This document shows, one piece after another, positions 41,168 to 49,639 of a stretch of 63,743 nt of DNA. Location: positions 1 to 63,743 of the forward strand of contig JAZQUY010000026.1 of assembly GCA_045631525.1 (NCBI GenBank). Direction: 5' to 3'. A program made the translations under genes and the position numbers. The notes under the pieces are model-generated. The model made no database searches, was not told where the DNA came from, and saw nothing but the letters and a program-made list of their open reading frames with translations. The stretch comes from SIG440 sp045631525. GTDB taxonomy: Bacteria > Bacillota > Clostridia > Monoglobales > Monoglobaceae. Position 1 is the first letter of the stretch. Each line of letters starts with the position of its first letter.

Positions 41168-42040
41168 ATGAAGGAAATTAGTGGTGTTATTGTGAAAGGT
41201 ATCGGCGGTTTCTATTATGTCGATACAAATATGGGCGTGGTTGAATGCAGAGCTCGTGGACTATTTAGGAAAAAGGGTTTTACCCCTCTTGTGGGAGACA
41301 GAGTGGTCATATCCTTTGATGAAGAAAGTGTGCAGGGATATGTAAGTGAGATTCTGCCAAGAACCTCGGAACTCATAAGACCTGCTGTTTCAAATGTTAC
41401 ACAAATGGTGGTTGTGGTGGCACAGTCAAGCCCCACCCCAAATCTTTATGTGCTCGACAAGCTTATTGCGTCTGCAGAATTTGTAAACCTTAAAATAGCG
41501 GTGTGCTTCAATAAATCAGACCTTGAGGAAAATGTAGAAATCATAAAAATTTATAAGGATGCAGGTTTTAAAGTGCTTGAAACCAGCGCTGTTCTTGGCG
41601 TTGGCATTGAAAACCTGAAAGAAATTCTTAAAAATGAAACTACTGTTTTTGCAGGAAACTCAGGTGTAGGAAAATCAAGTCTTTTGAATGCTGTTATGGG
41701 AAAGAATATGTTTGAAACCGGAATGGTGAGCGAAAAGCTTGAACGGGGAAAGCACACAACAAGGCATTCGGAACTTGTGAACCTGCCTTTTGGGGGATAT
41801 ATTGTTGACACTCCAGGGTTCAGTTCATTTGATGTGAACAAAATCCCAAGCACTGAACTATGGTCTATGTTCAGAGAGTTTGAGGAGTCTTTTGGTAAGT
41901 GCAGGTTTTTGGATTGCAGCCATACGGTTGAGCCTGACTGTGATGTTATAAGACGGGTTGAAGACGGTGAAATCCCAAAAAGCCGACACGAAAGTTATGT
42001 TCAGCTTTACCGCGAGATAAAAGAGGCAAATCAGCTTTAG
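41168..42040 (+). CDS. rsgA: ribosome small-subunit GTPase RsgA (YloQ/CpgA)
   Basis: 290 residues; assists late 30S maturation. An N-terminal OB fold (1-~65) is followed by a circularly permuted GTPase with NKSD first, then P-loop GNSGVGKSSLLNA near 160 and DTPGFSSF near 215. A C-terminal zinc knuckle CRFLDCSHTVEPDC near 245-258 is complete. It sits 10 bases after prkC; CpgA is a known PrkC substrate in Bacillus. Confidence 0.95.
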   Translation: MKEISGVIVKGIGGFYYVDTNMGVVECRARGLFRKKGFTPLVGDRVVISFDEESVQGYVSEILPRTSELIRPAVSNVTQMVVVVAQSSPTPNLYVLDKLIASAEFVNLKIAVCFNKSDLEENVEIIKIYKDAGFKVLETSAVLGVGIENLKEILKNETTVFAGNSGVGKSSLLNAVMGKNMFETGMVSEKLERGKHTTRHSELVNLPFGGYIVDTPGFSSFDVNKIPSTELWSMFREFEESFGKCRFLDCSHTVEPDCDVIRRVEDGEIPKSRHESYVQLYREIKEANQL

Positions 42041-42056
42041 AGAAAACGAAAGGAAG

Positions 42057-42722
42057 ATGGCTATGAACAAAATTAAGATTGCACCATCAATCTTAGCAGC
42101 AGACCCGGTGCAACTTGGGGAAGAACTGAAAAAAATTGAAAAGGCTGGTGCGGATTATGTGCACGTTGATGTTATGGACGGGCATTTTGTCCCAAACCTT
42201 GCATATTCACCGGATATTGTAAAAGGACTCAGAAAGGTGTCGAAATTGCCTTTTGATGTGCATCTTATGATAGAAGAGCCAAAGAAATATATTGAAACCT
42301 TTGTGAAGGCAGGGGCAGATATTATCACTGTTCACGAAGAAGTTACCGAGAATTACGCCGAAATGGCTGATTTTATACATAGCTTTGGGGTAAAAGCAGG
42401 AATTTCGGTAAAGCCTAATACTCCCATCGAAAGACTCGAAAATGATTTTGACAAATTTGACCTTATTCTCATTATGACTGTTGAGCCAGGGTTTGGTGGT
42501 CAGTCATATATCGAAAGTATGAATGAAAAAATCCGGAAAACAAGAGCTTTGATTGATAAATCAGGAAAGAATATTGAACTTGAGATTGACGGTGGAGTAA
42601 CAACTGAAAATATCCGTACTGCAGTGAAAAGCGGTGCAGATGTTATTGTTGCGGGTTCAACAGTCTTTAAAGCTGAGGATGTCAAAGCTGTTATTGTTGA
42701 AATGAGGGAAAATGCAAAATGA
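42057..42722 (+). CDS. rpe: ribulose-phosphate 3-epimerase
   Basis: 221-residue TIM barrel that interconverts ribulose-5-P and xylulose-5-P. APSILAADP near 9, HVDVMDGHFVPN near 35 with the metal/catalytic aspartate, MTVEPGFGGQ near 140 and EIDGGV near 175. Two adjacent ATGs (42057 and 42063) are possible starts; GAAAGGAAG favours the first. The stop overlaps thiN as ATGA. Confidence 0.94.
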   Translation: MAMNKIKIAPSILAADPVQLGEELKKIEKAGADYVHVDVMDGHFVPNLAYSPDIVKGLRKVSKLPFDVHLMIEEPKKYIETFVKAGADIITVHEEVTENYAEMADFIHSFGVKAGISVKPNTPIERLENDFDKFDLILIMTVEPGFGGQSYIESMNEKIRKTRALIDKSGKNIELEIDGGVTTENIRTAVKSGADVIVAGSTVFKAEDVKAVIVEMRENAK

Positions 42723-43354
42723 AATGTTTTGTTTTTTGCTCTGCCAAAATAGAATGCTATGATTTTTTGAAAGACTTTGATTTTGAAAATAGCTTTGTTA
42801 TTTGTGCTGATGGTGGATATAAACATGCACAAAATTTGGGGATTGTACCCGATTTGTGGCTTGGTGATGGCGATTCGCTTAAAGACACCGATATAACTGC
42901 AAAAAAAATTGTTGCTTTTCCTCCACAAAAGGATAATACTGATACCGACCTTGCCGTTATGGAAGCGCTCAAGAGAGGTTATAAGGATATTACGATTCTT
43001 GGTGCTCTTGGCGGTCGACTTGACCACGAATATTCACATTTTTGTCTGCTTAAGAAAATACTCGATAATGGCGGCAGGGGCACGCTTCTTGATTCAGACA
43101 ACGAAATTACCATGGAGAACAAAAGTTTTTCTGTGTTACCAGATGATAAAAAATATATTTCATTTTTTCCATTTGGCGGTGATGTAAGTGATTTCTCTGT
43201 AAAGGGACTGTGTTATGAAACGGAAAATATGCATCTTGTCAGCGGAGAGGTGCAGGCAAGCAGTAATTGTTTTGTTGGTGAGAAAATTGGCGAAATAAGT
43301 TTTTCGTCAGGCTATATTCTGGTTATCAGGTCTAATGATTCAAAAGAAAGTTGA
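42719..43354 (+). CDS. thiN: thiamine pyrophosphokinase
   Basis: 211 residues; makes thiamine diphosphate from thiamine and ATP. Catalytic ADGGYKHA near 35, GDGDSLKD near 50 and GALGGRLDHEYSH near 95 are the conserved motifs. It is the last gene of the ylo-type string, as in Bacillus subtilis. There is no THI-box riboswitch upstream; expression comes from the string. Confidence 0.93.
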   Translation: MKCFVFCSAKIECYDFLKDFDFENSFVICADGGYKHAQNLGIVPDLWLGDGDSLKDTDITAKKIVAFPPQKDNTDTDLAVMEALKRGYKDITILGALGGRLDHEYSHFCLLKKILDNGGRGTLLDSDNEITMENKSFSVLPDDKKYISFFPFGGDVSDFSVKGLCYETENMHLVSGEVQASSNCFVGEKIGEISFSSGYILVIRSNDSKES

Positions 43355-43362
43355 GGTGCGTT

Positions 43363-45024
43363 ATGAAGAAAGGACTTATATATTTTCTTTGTTTTTTGAT
43401 TGCTTTTTCGGTAAACCCTATTTGTATTGTTTTTGCTACAGAGACAGAGTCTGCGCCTGCAGCAAATTGGGTAGAGGAAAAGGATGAACTCATAGATGAA
43501 ATTAAGATGCCGGTTGTAAAGGGAAAAGCTGATGTCAAAGGCCTTGAAATTGATGTAAATACAGATTTCGATGATGAAAATGTTCTTGAAGCTTTTGAGA
43601 TTAAAGCCCGCTCTACATCCGCAGGGTATAAAGTTCTCAGCCTTAATATTTCTGATGCATTGAGGCAAGCGTCAGTATATAGAAAGAAAATGCCGTCAAT
43701 TTGTATTTATACAGATTTTGCTGTGGTGACTCTTGATAAAGACATAATAAGGGAACTTCGTGATATGAGTCAAAAGCAGGATATTTTTATCACCTTTGAA
43801 AAAAATGAAAAAATAGATAGAGAAATAAAAAATAAACTTTCCAATGGAAAGTTTGAGATAAATTGTTATTTTAAAAATCAGCACGAGACTCGGCTTGATG
43901 TTTCTAAAAAATTTTTTTTGGAAATTCCATATGTGTCCGCTGAAATGCGGGACAGTGTTCAGCTTTATTCAGTAAACGGCACAGCTGTGCTTTTGAAAAA
44001 ATCTGAACGTGGTGAGGAAAGAATTGGGTGCAGTGTATCAAATGGTGAATCAATTCTCTTTTCAGAGGGCGCTGTTGTTATGATTACAGGTCGAAGCCTT
44101 GATTTGCAAGGTACGATTTCTATGGTTTTTTATGCATCACTTGAAGGAGTGCGGGCAAGTACTGCAAGGATGCTTTTTTGGGATTCACCTCAGGATGAAT
44201 ATACTTTGGAAACGGCTCAAAGGGTGGTTGAGTACAGCGGAAGTGATGCTAATGGTTACCGCTTTGAATATGACAATATATCTTCCGTCGATATGAACAA
44301 AAAAATACATGCAAGGCTTATGGCAAGAGATGAAAAAGGGAATATCATATACGGAAGTGCACCTTATGTGGGTTATAGCGTAGTTTCTTATGCGGAAAAT
44401 ATGATGAAAAATGAACAGCTAAGACCTCTGCTTGTTAAAATGCTCAACTATGGTGCGGCAGCACAGGAATATTTTGGTTCGGACAGAAAGCCTGCAAACA
44501 GCATTCTTTCTGAGGCTGACAAAGTTATGGATTTCACAAAAGTATATGTAAGTCAGACAAAAACTATCAGGGAAGAGACTAAGAACGGCAAGTGCAGTGC
44601 CAGCATTATTGGAAAAACTTTGATTCTCGAAGGTGATATTTCAATAAATTATTATGTTTCTGATGAAAAAAATGTGGACGAGATGGGTGTTCTTTTTTGG
44701 ACAGAGGACAGCTTCAAAAAGACTGATTCGCATATAGCAGGAACCCAGTCGCTAATAATAAAAGATTATGCGATAAACAATGGATATAAGGTGTATAATT
44801 TTGACAATATTGTATCCAGCAAAATGTTTGACAATATATATGCAAGAGTTTATACAAGAGTGGGAAATAAGTATAGATACAGCGATATTGACAAATACAG
44901 CGTAAGGGATTATGCAGCAAACCAGCTTTCAAAGAGCAATGATACGCTTCTCAAAAATCTTCTCAGACGTCTTTTGATTTATGGAGATGAGGCAAAGCGG
45001 TATTTCAAAGTTTCTGGCAGATAA
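43363..45024 (+). CDS. secreted protein with a duplicated C-terminal domain
   Basis: 553 residues. A signal peptide (about 1-27, ending IVFATET) leads into a ~215-residue region with no recognised domain. Two related ~130-residue units follow at about 244-372 and 414-548. They share the ordered pattern: beta strand with GxISxxxY, LFW, YxFxYDNIxSxxMxxxIxAR, then a helix ending LNYGAAAQEYF in the first and LLIYGDEAKRYF in the second. This unit is common at the C-termini of large extracellular proteins of gut Clostridia and has no assigned function that I know. The start is ATG 43363 behind GAGGTG. It follows thiN by 8 bases, so it may be read from the same transcript. Confidence 0.8.
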   Translation: MKKGLIYFLCFLIAFSVNPICIVFATETESAPAANWVEEKDELIDEIKMPVVKGKADVKGLEIDVNTDFDDENVLEAFEIKARSTSAGYKVLSLNISDALRQASVYRKKMPSICIYTDFAVVTLDKDIIRELRDMSQKQDIFITFEKNEKIDREIKNKLSNGKFEINCYFKNQHETRLDVSKKFFLEIPYVSAEMRDSVQLYSVNGTAVLLKKSERGEERIGCSVSNGESILFSEGAVVMITGRSLDLQGTISMVFYASLEGVRASTARMLFWDSPQDEYTLETAQRVVEYSGSDANGYRFEYDNISSVDMNKKIHARLMARDEKGNIIYGSAPYVGYSVVSYAENMMKNEQLRPLLVKMLNYGAAAQEYFGSDRKPANSILSEADKVMDFTKVYVSQTKTIREETKNGKCSASIIGKTLILEGDISINYYVSDEKNVDEMGVLFWTEDSFKKTDSHIAGTQSLIIKDYAINNGYKVYNFDNIVSSKMFDNIYARVYTRVGNKYRYSDIDKYSVRDYAANQLSKSNDTLLKNLLRRLLIYGDEAKRYFKVSGR

Positions 45025-45915
45025 TCATATGTCCTTATATCTTGCCCTGATTCCTTGTTTTGTCAGGGCGGAAAGAATTTGGGTTTCTGTCAGGGTTTTT
45101 GTGATTTCGGAATGGCTATTGTGTATGTGGACAACAAGAAAATAGTCATAGCTTAAACGCTTTATTATGTCTGCCGCCAAGGCGTTTTCGGTAGCACAGA
45201 AAGTTTTGGCGGGGAGACTCTCGGCATCACTGAGCTTGCGGTGGCTTTTTATGATTTCTCTAAAAGCAATATGTGAAATAAGGGATTGTTCATAGCTTAA
45301 ATTGTTAAGCAGAAATGAAAATATTAGCACAAGAGACAAATTCAGTTTGCCTGAAATGAGTATAATTATGGAACAAAAGCCAATCAGGAATATGCAGATT
45401 TTGCTGGATTTATCAAGAATATTGTGTGCAATTATGGCGCCATGTTTTGCTGTGATAATGGATTTTAGCATCCGTCCGCCGTCGAGGGGGAGTGCGGGAA
45501 ATAGGTTTATTATGCAAATCGCAAGGTTTATATCTGCAAAAAAGTTCAGTGTTTCGTGGGTAATAAATTTTGATAAAACGGCAGAACCCCAAAAAAGAAT
45601 AAGGTTAAAAAAAGGTCCGGAAAAGGCAATGAAGAATTCCTTTCCGGAATTTTTTATATAGTCCGTTTTAAGCTGTGCATTTATCCCGAAAGGGAAAATT
45701 GTTATGCTTGAAACGGGGATTTTGAGAAAGTGTGCACATAGTATATGTGCAAGTTCGTGCAGAAAAGCAACGGCAAAACCTGTTAAGAAAAATTCCCAGT
45801 ATCCCCCAAGAAATGAACAAAGGACTATCGGAAAAAACCAGATATTTATAAAAAGATATCGGGTGAGCTTTATTTTATAAAATTTCTTCAGCGTGAACTT
45901 CTTCGGTAGTTTCAT
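45025..45915 (-). CDS. SpoIVFB-like site-2 (M50) intramembrane protease
   Basis: 296 residues. Zinc motif HELAH at residues 53-57 within a membrane helix. The second site NLFPALPLDGGRML near 145 supplies the aspartate ligand. Six or so membrane segments are followed by a CBS-like cytoplasmic tail near 235-296. This matches SpoIVFB, which cleaves pro-sigma-K in the mother cell late in sporulation. I chose the ATG at 45915 because AAGG follows the upstream stop; the ATG at 45948 has no site. The gene abuts the facing secreted-protein gene with no base between stops. Other M50 proteases look alike, so the sporulation role rests on the upstream partner and general context. Confidence 0.8.
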   Translation of the reverse strand: MKLPKKFTLKKFYKIKLTRYLFINIWFFPIVLCSFLGGYWEFFLTGFAVAFLHELAHILCAHFLKIPVSSITIFPFGINAQLKTDYIKNSGKEFFIAFSGPFFNLILFWGSAVLSKFITHETLNFFADINLAICIINLFPALPLDGGRMLKSIITAKHGAIIAHNILDKSSKICIFLIGFCSIIILISGKLNLSLVLIFSFLLNNLSYEQSLISHIAFREIIKSHRKLSDAESLPAKTFCATENALAADIIKRLSYDYFLVVHIHNSHSEITKTLTETQILSALTKQGIRARYKDI

Positions 45916-45925
45916 TTTCTTTGCC

Positions 45926-46192
45926 TTATTCCTCAGTGGTTTTTTCATTTATTTTTAAAGCATTTTTAACAGTGTCGGTGATAAAGGTCGTATCGGGCTT
46001 ATATAAAAAAGCGTTTCTTATGTATCCGTTTAATTCATCCGTAGCTGAAAGTTTGAAAAAATATACGGCAGAAAAGATTATCAAAGCAAAAATCATCTGT
46101 TTCAAAAGCTTTTTCAAAAATCGAGTTTTTATTTTATTTTCTTTTGAGGCTTGCGACCGCGGTGAACGGTATTCTCTATATTCATGTGCCAT
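45926..46192 (-). CDS. small single-pass protein, possible reduced SpoIVFA
   Basis: 88 residues: a basic N-terminus of about 30 residues (REYRSPRSQASKENKIKTRF), one membrane helix (about 32-48, MIFALIIFSAVYFF), and about 40 residues outside. Its position directly upstream of the SpoIVFB-like gene, orientation and topology match SpoIVFA, which holds SpoIVFB inactive in Bacillus. It lacks the C-terminal M23/LytM-like domain of SpoIVFA (~264 residues). The stop is 10 bases before the protease start. An AAAGGA site precedes the ATG. The identification is inference from position and topology. Confidence 0.55.
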   Translation of the reverse strand: MAHEYREYRSPRSQASKENKIKTRFLKKLLKQMIFALIIFSAVYFFKLSATDELNGYIRNAFLYKPDTTFITDTVKNALKINEKTTEE

Positions 46193-46257
46193 TTTGGTGT
46201 TTGTCCTTTCGAAATGATTATTTGTAAAAATGTATTAATCGTTTTTTGTTATTATGC

Positions 46258-46286
46258 TTGAAAAAAATGTCGTTTTGGTGTATCAT
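46258..46286 (+). promoter_or_regulatory. promoter of the radical SAM gene pair
   Basis: TTGAAA (46258-46263), 17 bases, TATCAT (46281-46286), 37 bases before the start codon. Confidence 0.65.
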
Positions 46287-46322
46287 ATATGGGTAATTAT
46301 TTTTTTGAAGGGTATTTTAACT

Positions 46323-48173
46323 ATGAATATTTATGAAAGAAAATTTGAGCAGGCACTCAAGAAAGTGCAAAAGCCTGCTCGTTATATAGGAAACGAATTT
46401 AACAGTGTTCACAAAGAAAACTCTGAGAAATTTGTTAAGTTTGCATTTTGTTTCCCTGATGTTTATGAAGTGGGAATGTCACATCTTGGAATGAAAATTC
46501 TTTATCATATGATGAATGAACGTACTGACACTGTGTGCGAACGTGTCTTTGCACCTTGGGTGGATATGGAGGAAGAACTTAGAAAGTCTGACATTCCCCT
46601 TTTGTCACTGGAAAGCCATATGCCTGTGTCAAGTTTTGATATTGTGGGTTTTACGCTTCAATACGAAATGAGCTATTCAAACATTCTCAATATGCTTGAC
46701 CTTGCAAGGATTCCTCTTAAATCAAAAGACAGAGGCGAAAATATGCCCTTTGTGTGTGCAGGCGGTCCGTGTGCGTACAATGGTGAGCCTCTTGCTGATA
46801 TTATTGACTTTTTTATCTTAGGTGAGGGTGAAGAGGTTAATAATGAAATAATTGATGAATTCAAAGAATGGAAAGCATCAGGGGAAACCCGTATTTCATA
46901 CCTTGAAAGAATTTCAAAGATAGAGGGCGTTTATGTTCCTGCATTTTATGATGTTAAATATAAAAATGACGGAACTATCGAGTCGGTTAAACCAAACCGC
47001 AGCGGTGTGCCCGAGAAAATAAAAAAAAGAATAGTAAAAGAGCTTGACAACAGCTATATCCTTGACAAAATGATAGTTCCTTTTATGGATATTGTCCACG
47101 ACCGTATTACCCTTGAAATTTTCAGAGGGTGTATTCGCGGTTGCAGATTTTGTCAGGCGGGCTATCTTTATAGACCCGTAAGAGAGCACTCAACCGATAA
47201 GTTGATTGAAACCGCACAAAAGCTTATTGACAATACCGGATACGAAGAGATGTCTTTGTCATCTTTAAGCACAAGTGATTTCACCTGTCTTCAGGAGCTT
47301 GTGGATAGACTTCTTGAAATCACTGTTGACAACCGTATAAATCTTTCGCTTCCATCACTTCGTGTTGATAATTTTTCTATGGAGCTTATGGAAAAGGTGC
47401 AGACTGTGAAAAAGAGTGGTCTCACCTTTGCTCCCGAGGCGGGCACTCAAAGACTTCGTGATGTAATAAACAAAAATGTTCTTGAAGAAGACCTTTTGAG
47501 AACAGCGGGTATTGCTTTTGGTGGTGGATATAATCGTATCAAGCTTTATTTTATGATAGGTCTGCCTACTGAGACAATGGAGGATGTTGAAGGTATTGCT
47601 GACCTTGCGGAAAAGGTTATTGATGTTTTTTATCAGATACCAAAGGAAATAAGGAAAGGTCGCTCGGTAACGGTTACTGTCAGCACATCTTCCTTTGTTC
47701 CAAAGCCTTTTACACCATTCCAGTGGGAGCCCCAGAACAGAATTGAAGAACTTGTTGAAAAGCAGAAATTCCTAAAAGAGAGAATCAAGACCAGAAGCAT
47801 CTCATACAACTGGCATCAAAGTCATGTCAGCTTTTTGGAGGCTGTTTTTGCGAAAGGAGACAGACGTCTTGGTGATGTTTTGGTTGAGGCGCAGAAGCGT
47901 GGTTGTCGTTTTGATGGTTGGGACGAGCATTTTGATTATGAAAAGTGGCTTGAGGCTTTCAAAAAGTGTGGTGTTGACCCCGAGTTTTATGCATACAGAA
48001 AAATTGACCACAGCGAAATTTTGCCTTGGGACCATATTGATATAGGTGTTTCAAAACAGTTCCTTATGAAAGAACATGACAAGGCATATGAAGAAAAAAC
48101 CACACCATCATGCCGTGAAAAATGCAGTGGTTGCGGTGCAACATCTTTCGGAGGAGGTGTTTGCTTTGAGTAA
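46323..48173 (+). CDS. B12-binding-domain radical SAM protein (TIGR03960 family)
   Basis: 616 residues. An N-terminal region like a cobalamin-binding domain (about 35-190: YEVGMSHLGMKILYHMM, GFTLQYEMSYSN, FILGEGEE) precedes the radical SAM core. That core has C-x3-C-x2-C in CIRGCRFCQAGY near residue 265. The C-terminus carries CREKCSGCGATSFGGGVCFE, possibly a further metal site. The product modified is unknown; the family travels with the next gene and with rRNA/ribosomal protein genes in Clostridia. The start at 46323 gives the conserved N-terminus; the longer frame upstream covers the promoter. Confidence 0.88.
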   Translation: MNIYERKFEQALKKVQKPARYIGNEFNSVHKENSEKFVKFAFCFPDVYEVGMSHLGMKILYHMMNERTDTVCERVFAPWVDMEEELRKSDIPLLSLESHMPVSSFDIVGFTLQYEMSYSNILNMLDLARIPLKSKDRGENMPFVCAGGPCAYNGEPLADIIDFFILGEGEEVNNEIIDEFKEWKASGETRISYLERISKIEGVYVPAFYDVKYKNDGTIESVKPNRSGVPEKIKKRIVKELDNSYILDKMIVPFMDIVHDRITLEIFRGCIRGCRFCQAGYLYRPVREHSTDKLIETAQKLIDNTGYEEMSLSSLSTSDFTCLQELVDRLLEITVDNRINLSLPSLRVDNFSMELMEKVQTVKKSGLTFAPEAGTQRLRDVINKNVLEEDLLRTAGIAFGGGYNRIKLYFMIGLPTETMEDVEGIADLAEKVIDVFYQIPKEIRKGRSVTVTVSTSSFVPKPFTPFQWEPQNRIEELVEKQKFLKERIKTRSISYNWHQSHVSFLEAVFAKGDRRLGDVLVEAQKRGCRFDGWDEHFDYEKWLEAFKKCGVDPEFYAYRKIDHSEILPWDHIDIGVSKQFLMKEHDKAYEEKTTPSCREKCSGCGATSFGGGVCFE

Positions 48174-48831
48174 ATGGAGACTTAAGTTTTCAAAGCTTGG
48201 TATGGGGAAATATATTTCACACCTTGACCTTTTAAGGACATTCACACGTTCTATTCACCGTGCTGAGCTTCCCGTCAGGTACAGTCAGGGTTTTAACCCC
48301 CACCAGCTTATAACATTTTCACTTCCGCTGGCACTTGGCGTCACCAGTGAAACCGAGTTTGTTGATATTGATTTTGAAGATACAGTTTCGTCAGATGAAA
48401 TTTTGACGAGACTTAACAAAAATCTCCCACCTGACATAAAAATTCTCAAGGTTTCACAGCCGATTTTTAAGGCGCATAACATTGTTTCTGCAAAGTATAT
48501 AATTGATATAACAGCACAAAATGATGTTTCTAAAGAAAAAATTGAAAGCTTTTTCGAACAGGAAAACATAAGTGCTACGAAAAAAACAAAAAAAGGTGAG
48601 AAAGAGATTAACCTGAGGGACTTTATTAAAGAAGTGAATATTATTCCACTGGATGGGAATTCTTTCAGACTTGATGCGCTTTTGTCAGCGGGTGGCGAAG
48701 CAAATATAAAGCCTGATATTGTTGTTGCAAAACTTCAGGAATACCTTGATGCAAGCGAGTTTGAAAGTGTTGATATTCACCGCACAGAGATATTTTTTGA
48801 GAATGATAAAAAAATAGAAAGTTTTTGTTGA
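48166..48831 (+). CDS. radical SAM-associated protein (TIGR03936/DUF2344)
   Basis: 221 residues. It starts LSKWRLKFSKLGMGKYISHL, then LPVRYSQGFNPHQLITFSLP, the conserved DUF2344 region. The start is TTG at 48166, inside the last codons of the radical SAM gene, with GGAGGAGG seven bases ahead. It is coupled to that gene, which suggests the two proteins act together. In some species the two are fused. A ribonuclease E/G gene commonly follows; here L21 follows directly. Confidence 0.85.
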   Translation: MSKWRLKFSKLGMGKYISHLDLLRTFTRSIHRAELPVRYSQGFNPHQLITFSLPLALGVTSETEFVDIDFEDTVSSDEILTRLNKNLPPDIKILKVSQPIFKAHNIVSAKYIIDITAQNDVSKEKIESFFEQENISATKKTKKGEKEINLRDFIKEVNIIPLDGNSFRLDALLSAGGEANIKPDIVVAKLQEYLDASEFESVDIHRTEIFFENDKKIESFC

Positions 48832-48856
48832 CAAGCAAGGGTTTTTATGTTATCAT
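48828..48856 (+). promoter_or_regulatory. rplU: promoter of rplU-rpmA
   Basis: Consensus TTGACA (48828-48833), 17 bases, TATCAT (48851-48856). The -35 box overlaps the stop codon of the preceding gene. Confidence 0.8.
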
Positions 48857-48862
48857 ATTACG

Positions 48863-48945
48863 GTAACCGCGCGAGAAGGGTTTTAAAAGTCTGATTTTTC
48901 AGCACCTCATTTGGCGAGTCTTGGGTAATAGGAGGGATTACGAAT
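48863..48945 (+). ncRNA. candidate L21 leader RNA
   Basis: About 80 bases between the promoter and rplU contain AACCGCGCGAGAAGGG, then a short pairing region ending GGCGAGTCTTGGG just ahead of the GGAGGG site. The place and G-rich conserved block fit the ribosomal protein L21 leader found in Firmicutes, where excess L21 is thought to bind and repress. I could not fold it rigorously. Confidence 0.5.
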
Positions 48946-49257
48946 ATGTACGCAATTATCGAAACTGGCGGAAAACAGTACAAGGTTTCAGAAGGCGACG
49001 TTGTTTTCGTTGAAAAGCTTGACGTTGAAGCTGGCAGCACAGTTACAATCGACAAGGTATTGGTTGTAGAAAAAGACGGTGATTTGAAAGTTGGTGCTCC
49101 TTTTGTTGAGGGCGCTACTGTTGAAGCTGAAGCTATCAAAAACGGCAAGGAAAAGAAAATCATCGTTTACAAGTACAAGGCAAAGAAGGGCTACCACAAA
49201 AAGCAGGGCCACAGACAGCCTTATACAAAGCTTGAAATCAAGAAGATTAATGGCTAA
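48946..49257 (+). CDS. rplU: 50S ribosomal protein L21
   Basis: 103 residues, full length. MYAIIETGGKQYKVSEGDVV is the family start, and KAKKGYHKKQGHRQPYTKLEI is the basic rRNA-binding end. GGAGGG lies ahead of the ATG. In most Firmicutes rplU is followed by prp (ysxB) and then rpmA; here rpmA follows after 40 bases. Confidence 0.97.
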   Translation: MYAIIETGGKQYKVSEGDVVFVEKLDVEAGSTVTIDKVLVVEKDGDLKVGAPFVEGATVEAEAIKNGKEKKIIVYKYKAKKGYHKKQGHRQPYTKLEIKKING

Positions 49258-49297
49258 TCGTTTTTTTATTGAATAATTTTTAAGAGAGGTGAACACA

Positions 49298-49558
49298 ATG
49301 GCTCATAAGAAAGGTGTCGGCAGTACTAAGAACGGCAGAGATTCTGAGTCCAAACGACTTGGCGCGAAAAAAGGTGACGGTCAGCACGTTTTGGCAGGCA
49401 ACATCCTCGTTAGACAGCGCGGAACAAAAATATACCCCGGAATCAACGTAGGCAAGGGCAGTGATGATACTTTGTTTGCTTTGGTAAACGGTCAGGTTAA
49501 GTTCGAAAGAAAAGGTAAGGACAAGAAACAGGTTTCTGTTTACGAAATCGTTCAGTAA
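49298..49558 (+). CDS. rpmA: 50S ribosomal protein L27
   Basis: 86 residues. The mature-type N-terminus MAHKKGVGSTKNGRDSESK starts directly, with no extension. Most Firmicutes encode a ~9-residue extension ending in two phenylalanines that Prp cleaves. The start is ATG 49298, with GAGAGGTG seven bases ahead; the GTG three codons earlier is part of that site. L27 reaches the peptidyl-transferase centre with this N-terminus. Confidence 0.96.
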   Translation: MAHKKGVGSTKNGRDSESKRLGAKKGDGQHVLAGNILVRQRGTKIYPGINVGKGSDDTLFALVNGQVKFERKGKDKKQVSVYEIVQ

Positions 49559-49575
49559 TTTATGCCAAATAACAA

Positions 49576-49605
49576 AAAGTGCACGCCTGGCGTGCACTTT
49601 GTTTC
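49576..49605 (+). terminator. terminator after rpmA
   Basis: AAAGTGCACGCC (49576-49587) with GGCGTGCACTTT (49589-49600), then GTTT. A very strong stem with a tight loop. obgE probably has its own signals or relies on read-through. Confidence 0.85.
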
Positions 49606-49639
49606 TATATGGAATAATTTTTAAAGGAGGTTTAATCTT

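Noticed and set aside
42057..43354. THI-box (TPP) riboswitch before thiN
   Set aside because: rpe and thiN overlap by four bases and no THI-box sequence is present near them.
45041..45069. GCCCTGA/TCAGGGC hairpin as terminator for the secreted-protein gene
   Set aside because: A seven-base stem with a 12-base loop and no T-tract on the plus strand; it lies in coding sequence and is probably incidental.
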